Below the pieces are notes generated by a model. The model was not told the DNA's origin, made no database searches, and saw nothing but the letters and a program-made list of their open reading frames with translations. A DNA stretch of 64,000 nucleotides from Altererythrobacter xiamenensis (GTDB lineage: Bacteria; Pseudomonadota; Alphaproteobacteria; Sphingomonadales; Sphingomonadaceae). The translations under genes were made by a program, and so were the position numbers. Below are positions 56,644 to 64,000 of the stretch, one piece after another; within the stretch, counting starts at the first letter, position 1, and each line of letters opens with the position of its first letter. The stretch lies in the NCBI RefSeq assembly GCF_900177715.1, contig NZ_FXWG01000003.1:780155-844154 (forward strand), given 5' to 3'.

Positions 56644-59600
56644 ATGCTACGTTTCGTAAGTGCCGCAGCACTCGCAATAAGCCTTGCCTCGGCTGCCACG
56701 ACGGCAGCTGCGCAAGAAGAAACCCTGTTGCTCAGATCCCCTGATCTATCGGCCACAAATCTCGTTTTTGCCTATGCTGGCGACATATGGATCGCCAATC
56801 GTGACGGCACCGCACCGCGCCGATTGACCTCCCATCCGGCCGATGCTCGCAATCCGCTTTTCTCGGCCGATGGATCCATGATCACCTATTCGGCGAACCA
56901 TGACGGCAACTACGATGTATTCGTCGTCCCTGCCGCAGGTGGACAGCCCGCGCGCCTTACCTGGCATCCCGGTGACGACGATGTGGTCGGCTTCTCGCCG
57001 GACGGCCGGCATGTCTACTTCACGAGCGCTCGCGAGCGCCGCCACGGGCGTGCAGGTCAGCTCTATCGCGTGGCCTTGAGCGGGGGACTACCCGAAAAGG
57101 TTTCTGAAGCCCGGACCTTTGCCGGGGCCTGGTCCGAGGATGGTGAAACATACGCAAATGTGCCGGTGCGCCCAGCTTATAACGGTCTGGCTGGCGGTTC
57201 GGCCGGTTGGCGCGGTTATCGCGGCGGCGCGGCGCCGAGCATCCAGCTCATCGATTTCGATGCAGACACGGTAAGCGAGATTCCGGGAGACCGCACGACG
57301 GAGTGGGATCCCCACTGGATAGACGGCACCCTCTACGTCATCTCGGATCGCGATGACGCGCGGCTCAATGTATTTCGGCACGATGGCGGCGGTGCTCTCA
57401 CCAGGCTGACCGATGAAACCGAATTCGATGTTCGCGCAATCGGGGGAGAAGGCGGCACGCTCGTCTACGAAGCCGGAGGACGCATCCATTCTTTCGATCT
57501 GGCGAGCGGCACCAAGACCACCCTCTCCATTCGTCTGCCGGCAGATCTGCCCGCGCGCCAGCCCCAATGGCACGACGTTTCGGGGCAAATCGAAAGCGTC
57601 AGCATTTCGCCCACCGGGCAACGCGTTTCCGTCACCGCCCGCGGCGAAGTATTTACCGTGCCGATCGATCAGGGAAGCATTCGCAATATCACAGCGACGC
57701 CGGGAGATCGCGATTACAGCGGCATCTGGTCGGATAAGGGCACGCAACTGGCCTATGTCGAGGACAACGGCACGCAGCAAATGCTCGTTATCGAAGACCA
57801 GACGGGGATAGGCGACAGGCGCCGCTTCCCGCTCGGAGAGCATTTCAATTCGCTCGTCGACTGGCACGGCAACCATGTGCTCTTCACCGACAACAAGTTG
57901 CGCCTGCGTGCGATCGACATTTCCAGCGGCCAGTTGTGGACGATTGCCACGGCAGCGCGGCGCGGGATCGGAGGGGTGGATATTTCACCCCAGGGCCGTT
58001 GGGTCGCCTTCACCCTCACCCAGCCAAATTACAATTCTGCGCTCTTCCTGTATGATCTGCAGCAGCGAAGCCTTCATGAAGTGACGGGCGCATGGGCAGA
58101 CATTGGCTCACCCACCTTCAGCCGGGACGGAGCGCTTCTCTTCTTCACCGCATCGACCAATGCTGGCCCGACGCAGATGGGGCTCGATATGTCGACGCAG
58201 CAGCAGCCGTATCGCGCCGGCATTTATGCCGCGATCCTTGCAGCAGACGGCGAAAATCCACTGGCGCCTCAGCTTGGTGACGAAAAGCCGGATGCTGACG
58301 ACAAGGATGGCGAAGACGGCAAGGAGGAGAAGAAGAAGGCAACGGTGATCGTGGATCCCGCCGGGATTTCCGACCGCATCATATCGCTTCCGGTCAACGA
58401 GGAGTTCTATTCCGACCTCGCCACCGCAGAAGATGGCTCGATTTACTACGTCAGCCTGGTGCAGCCCGGCGGCGCGACACAAGCACCAGACAATTCCGCA
58501 CAATCGGGCGCTGTGCTGGGTCGTTTCGATTTCAAGGAACGAACCGCAAGCGAGCTGGCAACGGGCGTCACCAGCCTCGAGATCGATCGGGCTGGCAAGA
58601 CCCTGCTCGTGGGCAAGCACGACAACAGCTACGCGACCGCCAAGGCTGGCGAGAAAATCGAACTCGAGAATCTGAGCCTGTCCGATTTGCGGATGCTGAT
58701 CGATCCCGCTGTCGAATGGGCTCAGATCTTCAATGATGTATGGCGCTTTGAAAAGGCATACTTCTACGATCCCAATATGCACGGTCTCGACTGGGACGCT
58801 GTGCGCGATCGCTATGTCCGGTTCCTGCCACATGTCGGGCGGCGTGAAGATCTGAACGCGCTGATGGTCGAGATGATTGCAGAGCTTCACGTCGGCCACA
58901 ATCGCGTGGGCGGCGGCGATGTCTATGACAACAGCTCGGCCAGGCCCGGACTGCTCGGTGCAGACCTCGAAGTGGCCAATGGCAGGTATCGGATCGCCAG
59001 AATCTTCGACGGCGTGCGGTGGAACCCGTTCCTCGATGCTCCGCTGGCGGAGCCGGGTGTGAACGCGCGGGAAGGCGAGTATATCCTCGCCATAAACGGC
59101 CAAGAACTGACCGGAGGTGACAACATCTTCCGCCATCTGTCGGGGTCGAAAGGCAGGCAGATCACGCTGACCCTGGGATCCAGCCCGACAGGTACGGACA
59201 GCCGCGAAGTAGTGGTCGAACCGACAGCGAGCGAATATGATCTTCGTCTTTGGGACTGGATCGAGACCAACCGCGCGCGGGTCGACGAAGCTACAAACGG
59301 CCGGGTCGCATATGTTTACATGCCGGACACCGCGGGCGGCGGCTTTACCTCGTTCAACCGGATGTTCTTTGCTCAGGCAGGTCGCGACGCGCTGATCATG
59401 GACGACAGGTCGAACAACGGCGGTCAGGCGGCAAATTATGTCATAGAATTGCTCAACCGCCCGCTGCTGGCCGGCTGGCGCGATCGTGAAGGACTTCCCT
59501 GGACCACCCCGGGCGCAGTCATGACAGGTCCCAAGGCGATGCTGATCGACCAGGATGCGGGTTCGGGCGGCGATTTCATGCCATACGCCTTCCGCTATAC

Positions 59601-59910
59601 CGGCCTTGGCCCATTGATCGGCACCCGCACATGGGGCGGCCTTATCGGTATTTCCGCAAACCCCGGCCTGGTGGACGGCGGCGGTGTGGTCGTGCCGTTC
59701 TTCCGCTTCTACACACCGGAAGGTGAATATCGGATCGAGAATGAAGGCGTGGCACCAGACTACCGTGTCGAGCTTGATCAAATGGCGCTGGATCAAGGAC
59801 GCGACACCCAGTTGGAAGCGGCCATCAGCTACATCATGGAGCAGATCGGAAACACGCCCCCACGCAATGCGGACAATGCACCGCCACCACCCACCAGGCT
59901 CGGACAATGA
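56644..59910 (+). CDS. tricorn-like S41 protease, exported
   Basis: 1088 residues. Signal peptide (RFVSAAALAISLASAATTAAAQ), then beta-propeller repeats of the TolB/PD40 type (FAYAGDIWIANRDGTAPRRLTSHP, LFSADGSMITYSANHDGNYDVFVVPAAGG), a lysine/glutamate-rich linker near residue 555 (DKDGEDGKEEKKKATVIV), a tricorn C1 region with a histidine (IAELHVGHNRVGG), a PDZ (EGEYILAINGQELTGGDNIF) and the C2 domain with the serine in DAGSGGDFMPYAF (Ser974). Serine spacing matches archaeal tricorn. It probably degrades peptides in the periplasm. ATG at 56644 with GGGGGGAA upstream. Confidence 0.9.
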   Translation: MLRFVSAAALAISLASAATTAAAQEETLLLRSPDLSATNLVFAYAGDIWIANRDGTAPRRLTSHPADARNPLFSADGSMITYSANHDGNYDVFVVPAAGGQPARLTWHPGDDDVVGFSPDGRHVYFTSARERRHGRAGQLYRVALSGGLPEKVSEARTFAGAWSEDGETYANVPVRPAYNGLAGGSAGWRGYRGGAAPSIQLIDFDADTVSEIPGDRTTEWDPHWIDGTLYVISDRDDARLNVFRHDGGGALTRLTDETEFDVRAIGGEGGTLVYEAGGRIHSFDLASGTKTTLSIRLPADLPARQPQWHDVSGQIESVSISPTGQRVSVTARGEVFTVPIDQGSIRNITATPGDRDYSGIWSDKGTQLAYVEDNGTQQMLVIEDQTGIGDRRRFPLGEHFNSLVDWHGNHVLFTDNKLRLRAIDISSGQLWTIATAARRGIGGVDISPQGRWVAFTLTQPNYNSALFLYDLQQRSLHEVTGAWADIGSPTFSRDGALLFFTASTNAGPTQMGLDMSTQQQPYRAGIYAAILAADGENPLAPQLGDEKPDADDKDGEDGKEEKKKATVIVDPAGISDRIISLPVNEEFYSDLATAEDGSIYYVSLVQPGGATQAPDNSAQSGAVLGRFDFKERTASELATGVTSLEIDRAGKTLLVGKHDNSYATAKAGEKIELENLSLSDLRMLIDPAVEWAQIFNDVWRFEKAYFYDPNMHGLDWDAVRDRYVRFLPHVGRREDLNALMVEMIAELHVGHNRVGGGDVYDNSSARPGLLGADLEVANGRYRIARIFDGVRWNPFLDAPLAEPGVNAREGEYILAINGQELTGGDNIFRHLSGSKGRQITLTLGSSPTGTDSREVVVEPTASEYDLRLWDWIETNRARVDEATNGRVAYVYMPDTAGGGFTSFNRMFFAQAGRDALIMDDRSNNGGQAANYVIELLNRPLLAGWRDREGLPWTTPGAVMTGPKAMLIDQDAGSGGDFMPYAFRYTGLGPLIGTRTWGGLIGISANPGLVDGGGVVVPFFRFYTPEGEYRIENEGVAPDYRVELDQMALDQGRDTQLEAAISYIMEQIGNTPPRNADNAPPPPTRLGQ

Positions 59911-59918
59911 CCTTTTCA

Positions 59919-59964
59919 GGGGTTGGATGCGGCGAGCGACACGCCGGCATTCCAACCCCCTTCG
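59919..59964 (+). terminator. hairpin terminator after the tricorn-like gene
   Basis: Arms GGGGTTGGA (59919-59927) and TCCAACCCC (59951-59959) pair, continued by TGC/GCA and GGCG/CGCC inside, followed by CTTCGTG with a weak T-run. It lies 9 bases after the stop codon. Confidence 0.65.
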
Positions 59965-60109
59965 TGATCGGATGGGCGAACTAGAGACTTGCTAGCAACC
60001 GGACAGTCTGCAACCGACCCGATTGCGGACACACAAGAATTGAATGGGCGGAAAAGGGGCGAACGGGAAGTGAGACGCCCGTGCATGGAGTCCGAGCTGA
60101 GGGTATGTC

Positions 60110-60134
60110 GGAACGCCGCGCAGGGGATGCCGTT
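60110..60134 (+). promoter_or_regulatory. EcfG-type (general stress response) promoter
   Basis: GGAAC (60110-60114), 16 bases, then CGTT (60131-60134). This is the full consensus of the alphaproteobacterial stress sigma factor EcfG. The ATG of the L,D-transpeptidase gene starts 8 bases after the CGTT, so the mRNA would begin within a few bases of the start codon; no ribosome binding site is present. Confidence 0.6.
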
Positions 60135-60142
60135 CATTAGTC

Positions 60143-61270
60143 ATGAGAAACCTTCTTCTAGCATCAATCGCCGCATCGACCGTAACCCTCGCATCCTGCG
60201 GCGATGCACCAAGCGCAGAGGCCGATGACACGGCGACAACCCAAACCGCTTCACAGAACGACCCTTCGTCAGCCGCCGATGGCGCAGCAAATGAGCAGGA
60301 CTTCGCCGCCAATTTCACGGACAGGCAAGGATATGACGACGAGGAATCGGCCAGCAAGGCGGAAGCCAGCCAAAAGGACGGCCGGCTTTCGCTTAGTCTC
60401 CCGGAAAACGTCACATCCTCCATGCTCGGCGATCGCTCTAAGAAGCTGATCGCGGTCCAGGTCATGCTCGACAAGAGCCGCCACTCGCCGGGTGTGATCG
60501 ACGGCAGGATGGGCGGCAACACAGAGCGCGCAATCGAATATTACCGCGAAGCGCACAGCTTGCCCGCCGGTACGGCGGTCGACAGTGAATTGCTTGCCTC
60601 GTTGATGGACAATTATGGTGGCGACATCTTCCGGTCCTACACGATCACCGAGAAGGACGTCTCGCACCAGTTCTACGAAATCCCGGAAGAATTTCCCGCG
60701 ATGGCTGAGATGGAAAAGCTGGGATACCGCGATGCCAAGGAGATGCTGGCCGAGCGGTTCCACATGGATCAGGACTTTCTGAGCGCGCTTAACCCCGATG
60801 CCGATTTTTCCAAGGCCGGGACCAAGCTGGTCATAGTCAGCCATGGCGACAACGCGCTCGATGCAGACATCGCCAGGATCGAGGTGCGCAAAGGCGAGAG
60901 CACGGTGGTGGGTCTCGATGGGGCGGGCGGGATCGTGGTCAGCTATCCCGCGACCATCGGCAGTTCGGACTTTCCGAGCCCCAGCGGGCAAATGGAAGTC
61001 GCCGCCATTGCACCTGCGCCCAATTACACCTTCGATCCCGAGGACCAGGAGTGGGGTCCGGACAAGACTTTCATAATTCCCCCCGGGCCCAACAATCCCG
61101 TCGGCGGCACCTGGATTGATCTCGGCAAGGACGGTTACGGCATTCACGGATCGCCCGATCCGCAAATGGTAGCCAAGCGTGCCAGCCATGGTTGCGTGCG
61201 GCTCACCAACTGGGATGCCGCCGCCTTCGCCAAGGCCGTGAAAACTGGCACTCCGGTCGAGTTCGTCTGA
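60143..61270 (+). CDS. L,D-transpeptidase (YkuD) lipoprotein
   Basis: 375 residues. Lipobox LASC (Cys19), a low-complexity acidic/Ser/Thr linker (about 20-85), a PG_binding_1-like region (KKLIAVQVMLDKSRHSPGVIDGRMGGNTERAIEYYREAHSL) and a C-terminal YkuD domain with His335 in YGIHGSPDPQ and Cys351 in RASHGCVRLTNWDA. It forms 3-3 crosslinks in peptidoglycan or attaches proteins to it. It is preceded by the EcfG-type promoter and by no ribosome binding site, so it may be leaderless and stress induced. L,D-transpeptidases are insensitive to most penicillins. Confidence 0.9.
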   Translation: MRNLLLASIAASTVTLASCGDAPSAEADDTATTQTASQNDPSSAADGAANEQDFAANFTDRQGYDDEESASKAEASQKDGRLSLSLPENVTSSMLGDRSKKLIAVQVMLDKSRHSPGVIDGRMGGNTERAIEYYREAHSLPAGTAVDSELLASLMDNYGGDIFRSYTITEKDVSHQFYEIPEEFPAMAEMEKLGYRDAKEMLAERFHMDQDFLSALNPDADFSKAGTKLVIVSHGDNALDADIARIEVRKGESTVVGLDGAGGIVVSYPATIGSSDFPSPSGQMEVAAIAPAPNYTFDPEDQEWGPDKTFIIPPGPNNPVGGTWIDLGKDGYGIHGSPDPQMVAKRASHGCVRLTNWDAAAFAKAVKTGTPVEFV

Positions 61271-61498
61271 CCCGACCCATTTGGGGCGGCTTGCTCACTT
61301 CAGCTGATCGCGCATAATGACCCCTTGGCATTCGCCGTGGTGGTCTTCCTCATTCTTCGAGTTCCAGTCTCTGCTCTGCGTGGGCCGCGAATGCCTGCCG
61401 CGCTTGCCAAATGCCTCCTTTTTATCTCTAGAGACTTGAGGGAAAAACGCGTTTCAAAAACAGGCGCTTGGGCTGGCCGACGCGGGAGAGGAGAATTA

Positions 61499-62524
61499 AT
61501 GCCGGAGCGGCTCAATCGGCTTGAGGCCATACTTTCTGGGCAGCGGTGGGACTTCGCCTTCCGCCTTCATTCGTATCTCCCCCAGCGCAAGTCTGTCTGG
61601 GCAGCTTTAATTGCACTAGCGCTTCTCGGCGGCGCGACGGTGCTGAAGTTCGCTGTTGATGATGTCGCGGGCGGCCGCTTGCCACCGTTCATTTTCCTCT
61701 ATCCTGCTGTTGTGCTGGCCGCCTTGATCGTGGGCGCCAGAAGGGGTTTGTTGATCACTCTGCTCAGCATTTTGATCGCCTGGCTATGGTTTCTCCCACC
61801 TCACTCAAGCTTCACCATTGAAGCGCCAACCGGCCTGCTCTCCCTTGAGATTTACGGCGTGAGCGCACTCTTCCTCACGCTGACGGTTGGGTTCGCCCGT
61901 CACGCACTGGATCTGGCCATCGCAAGCGAAGAACTCCGCGACTACGATGCGCAGGAAGCGATACACCGCATCAAGAATCTGATCGCTGTCGTTCAATCCA
62001 TCGCCATGGGGACTATGAACGACACCAACGATTTGGAAGAATATCGAGAACTCCTGTCGAAACGGCTGGGTGCCTTGGCCACGGCGCAGGATGTATTGCG
62101 AAAGCGCGGCGAGGTGGCTGCTACCGTTGAAGATCTGGCGCAAGCTGCTCTAAACCCATTTCTTCCCAATCCGCGCATCAGCATCGAATGTCATGACAGC
62201 GTCACGGTCCCTGCGCGATACGTTCATGGGCTCACTTTGGCTCTGTTCGAGCTTGCAACCAATTCATCGAAATATGGCGTTCTCGCTCAGCAGTATGGTG
62301 CGATCTCGCTGACCTGTGAAAAACGCGAAGCGGAAGTCCTGCTGAAGTGGGAAGAGAGCACCGCCAGGGGCAGCGAATTGTCCACGGACGAGCCGGATAG
62401 CGGATTTGGCTGCAGGCTGATCCAAGTAGCTTTGCGCAACGATCAGGGAACGTCTGTTACGCACGAATCAGACGATCACGGCGTCCGGGCCACCTTCATT
62501 TGGCGCTGCGCCAAGAACATCTGA
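61499..62524 (+). CDS. HWE-family membrane histidine kinase with DUF4118 sensor region
   Basis: 341 residues. Three to four helices of a DUF4118-like N-terminus (VWAALIALALLGGATVLKFAVDD, PPFIFLYPAVVLAALIVGARRGLLITLLSILIAWLWFL, LLSLEIYGVSALFLTLTVGFA), then the HWE kinase core: phosphorylated His156 in EAIHRIKNLIAVVQSIA, N-box LALFELATNSSKYGVLA, the WxE stretch LLKWEESTAR and G-box GFGCRLIQVAL. No PAS or receiver domain. HWE kinases feed PhyR in the alphaproteobacterial general stress response. The ATG at 61499 follows GGAGAGGAG closely; the open frame further upstream is not supported. Lower GC than most of the window. Confidence 0.87.
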   Translation: MPERLNRLEAILSGQRWDFAFRLHSYLPQRKSVWAALIALALLGGATVLKFAVDDVAGGRLPPFIFLYPAVVLAALIVGARRGLLITLLSILIAWLWFLPPHSSFTIEAPTGLLSLEIYGVSALFLTLTVGFARHALDLAIASEELRDYDAQEAIHRIKNLIAVVQSIAMGTMNDTNDLEEYRELLSKRLGALATAQDVLRKRGEVAATVEDLAQAALNPFLPNPRISIECHDSVTVPARYVHGLTLALFELATNSSKYGVLAQQYGAISLTCEKREAEVLLKWEESTARGSELSTDEPDSGFGCRLIQVALRNDQGTSVTHESDDHGVRATFIWRCAKNI

Positions 62525-62985
62525 TTCTGTTGCAGGGCCTACAGTTCCAGTGCCAGTTAATCCTGCAACTCTTTCTGCGCGCAGTTTGGAGGAGTGAAAC
62601 TGATCTCGGCCAGGCGCCAGTTCGGATCATCGCCCATGAGCTCCGAGAGGGACGGGACAGACTTAGGCGGTTCGATGCCACGCACGTTGGCCAACATGTA
62701 ACGACCGGACTTGCGGATGCGCACTTGAGCAGGGGCCAAAGTTTGCAACCGATAGGTTCAGGCCTCGAAGAATTCCTGCTTTGGCGGTCTCGTTTGTCAA
62801 TCTTTGAATGTCAGCTGCCGGCCCAGAGCGGCTTGTTCAATAGAAGTTCTCGGATTTCCGCTTTCCACCCAATCCCCGCCGTTGGCTAAGGTCAAAAATT
62901 CGGCCGGTACCGGACTGTCCGATTCTGTTCGGAAATGCGCCGAAAGCAGATATTCTACTGCCGACCCGAAAACGGACAACCCTGC
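62525..62985. other. 461-bp gene-poor stretch, possible degraded sequence
   Basis: I can support no gene here. A 63-codon minus-strand frame (62557-62748) would start with TTG, lacks a ribosome binding site, and its product (RYMLANVRGIEPPKSVPSLS) is unrecognised. The GC content is lower than around it. Near 62930-62980 the words CTGTCCGATTCTG and CGACCCGAAAACGGACA recur in a changed form at 59998-60030 (ACCGGACAGTCTGC and CGACCCGATTGCGGACA), so a short intergenic repeat family may be present. Confidence 0.35.
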
Positions 62986-63807
62986 CTATGAGATCCTTGT
63001 GTTCTTTCGCTGCGAATGGAACAATGAGCCGATCGCGCAAGCAACCGCGTTTTCCGCGCTGCGCGGATTTCGCAATGGTCCGGTCAGCACGATCTCGAGG
63101 CGATATTTGCCGATCTCGCTTGTTCCGAAGTTGATGTCGCAACGCGAAGCCTGTCCTTCGATGGGGCCTGTGCATTCCTCATTTCCGCTATTTTGAGCCA
63201 GCGCCTCTTCGGCAGCTTGCATGAGCTGTTGACGCAAGGCGAACACGTCCACGTCGGGTTCGAAGGTCATTTCAAAGGCGTGCTCAATAGCCCTTCCACC
63301 GTGGGGAAGAACTTTCGCCGGGGAGCTGAACAGCAGGCTGTATGGCAGCGTAACGACCCGACCAGTGGGCACGATCGATCCCTCCCGGCTTTCGAATTCT
63401 TGCAATCGTGTAGCCAACAGATTGAGGTCCAGAACCTCGCCTTTGGTCGTGCCGATCTCGATCATGTCCCCGACCGAGAAAGCTCTGGTGAAGGTGCGCA
63501 GAGCAGCGCCTGAAAGACAGAGAATGAGTTCCTTCGTCGCTACGACGATCGCGACTGCTACCGCCGTGAGCGAAAGGGCGAAGGTTCTCAATTGCGGCGC
63601 CCAGATCATGACCAGACCTATGACTGCGATCAAGAGGAGCAAATTACGGAAGTTCGCCGTCCAACGCCGCGCTACCTGCTCGGTGAGATCATCGCGCCGC
63701 CGTAACGTCCGACCCGCGATCAGCCTTGCGGCGAGCAGGACCAGAAGAAGCGAAGCCGACGCAAACGCATCGGATGTGTAGAAGGCGGAAGGAATCTCGA
63801 AGTTCAT
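62986..63807 (-). CDS. MscS-family mechanosensitive channel
   Basis: 273 residues. Helices: FASASLLLVLLAARLIAG, NFRNLLLLIAVIGLVMIWAP and FALSLTAVAVAIVVATKELILCLSGAALRTFTRAFSVGDMIEIG, the last with the TM3-to-beta-domain transition of MscS. The beta domain has KGEVLDLNLLATRLQEF and VVTLPYSLLFSSPAKV. Small and without N-terminal extensions. It opens under membrane tension to release solutes. The ATG at 63807 follows CGGAGAAAAG closely; the 55 residues of open frame upstream are not convincing. Confidence 0.87.
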   Translation of the reverse strand: MNFEIPSAFYTSDAFASASLLLVLLAARLIAGRTLRRRDDLTEQVARRWTANFRNLLLLIAVIGLVMIWAPQLRTFALSLTAVAVAIVVATKELILCLSGAALRTFTRAFSVGDMIEIGTTKGEVLDLNLLATRLQEFESREGSIVPTGRVVTLPYSLLFSSPAKVLPHGGRAIEHAFEMTFEPDVDVFALRQQLMQAAEEALAQNSGNEECTGPIEGQASRCDINFGTSEIGKYRLEIVLTGPLRNPRSAENAVACAIGSLFHSQRKNTRIS

Positions 63808-63965
63808 CTTTTCTCCGTTGGGCTCGCTTTTTAGCGCAATTTTGGATCTATCCGATGACGGCCTGACTGATCGACACGGCAACACTTGTAAACCTGTGCC
63901 GTTTGCATATTTGACGGGGGTTACCGGGCCCCTCTGGCGATAGCTCTTCGTGCAATCGCGATGTC

Positions 63966-63991
63966 GGAACAAATGGTTTTTCAGGATCGTT
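63966..63991 (+). promoter_or_regulatory. EcfG-type promoter reading out of the window
   Basis: GGAAC (63966-63970), 17 bases, then CGTT (63988-63991), the full EcfG consensus with the longer permitted spacer. Transcription would run rightward into the unseen next gene. It lies 159 bases from the divergent MscS start and shortly after the HWE kinase, so nepR-ecfG or another stress gene may lie beyond the edge. Confidence 0.5.
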
Positions 63992-64000
63992 TGATCGGAC

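Noticed and set aside
58108..59955. 615-codon minus-strand open frame opposite the tricorn-like gene
   Set aside because: The sense strand has signal peptide, propeller, PDZ and catalytic serine; the antisense product has no recognisable feature.
62557..62748. 63-codon minus-strand frame in the gap before the MscS gene
   Set aside because: TTG start, no ribosome binding site, unrecognised product; kept only as a remark on the region.

Overview
The window looks like chromosomal DNA of an alphaproteobacterium of the order Sphingomonadales, most likely an Erythrobacteraceae member (Erythrobacter/Qipengyuania-like). This rests on the high GC, the dense and short-spaced gene packing, the sequence character of GuaB, SdhCDA, LigA, RecN, BamD, LepA, DnaN and FabD/FabG, the Sphingomonadales-type M56/BlaI pair, the tricorn-like S41 peptidase and an HWE-family histidine kinase. 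I saw no tRNA, rRNA, CRISPR array, phage module or insertion sequence.

Layout. 1-5.3 kb (minus strand): end of a TPR protein, an RsmB-type rRNA methyltransferase, guaB, an M28 peptidase lipoprotein and 3-hydroxybutyrate dehydrogenase. 5.4-12.2 kb: a neutral zinc metallopeptidase with an overlapping small secreted protein, creD, a blaI-blaR1-like pair with a two-box BlaI operator, a periplasmic cyclophilin and a secreted C13 cysteine peptidase. 12.2-15.6 kb: sdhCDA followed by a low-GC membrane gene where sdhB might be expected. 15.7-21.3 kb: an SDR, a B3-type metallo-beta-lactamase lipoprotein, prmA and a TIGR02117 protein in one overlapping run, another SDR, then a class-A-like serine beta-lactamase and a CinA-like protein. 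21.3-31 kb: a membrane-anchored FAH-fold protein, ligA, DUF2165, recN, a TauD-type dioxygenase, a CapA-type protein and bamD. 31-38.4 kb: two Flp pilin genes, lepA, and two paralogous PAS-GGDEF-EAL-PilZ proteins.

38.6-48.9 kb: a PHA module (phaC-like synthase and phaZ-like depolymerase), ferredoxin-NADP reductase, an MFS transporter, an epoxide-hydrolase-like protein, an N-acyl-D-amino-acid deacylase coupled to a zinc-independent MDR oxidoreductase, and a DUF2855 protein. 49-56 kb: dnaN, fabG-fabD, a long hairpin, and a divergent LD-carboxypeptidase / Mur-ligase pair (probable murein recycling) followed by an AMP-forming acyl-CoA ligase. 56-64 kb: a low-GC hypothetical gene, a tricorn-like protease, an L,D-transpeptidase with an EcfG-type (general stress response) promoter, an HWE histidine kinase, a 460-bp gene-poor stretch, an MscS channel and a second EcfG-type promoter reading out of the window.

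Themes. (1) Cell wall and beta-lactam response: BlaI/BlaR1-like, CreD, B3 metallo-beta-lactamase, class-A-like enzyme, LdcA, Mur ligase and L,D-transpeptidase. (2) c-di-GMP: two tandem paralogs whose GGDEF and EAL halves have degenerated reciprocally, so one is predicted to be a pure cyclase and the other a pure phosphodiesterase, both ending in an intact PilZ motif. This is the most distinctive observation. (3) Carbon storage: PHA synthase, depolymerase and 3-hydroxybutyrate dehydrogenase.
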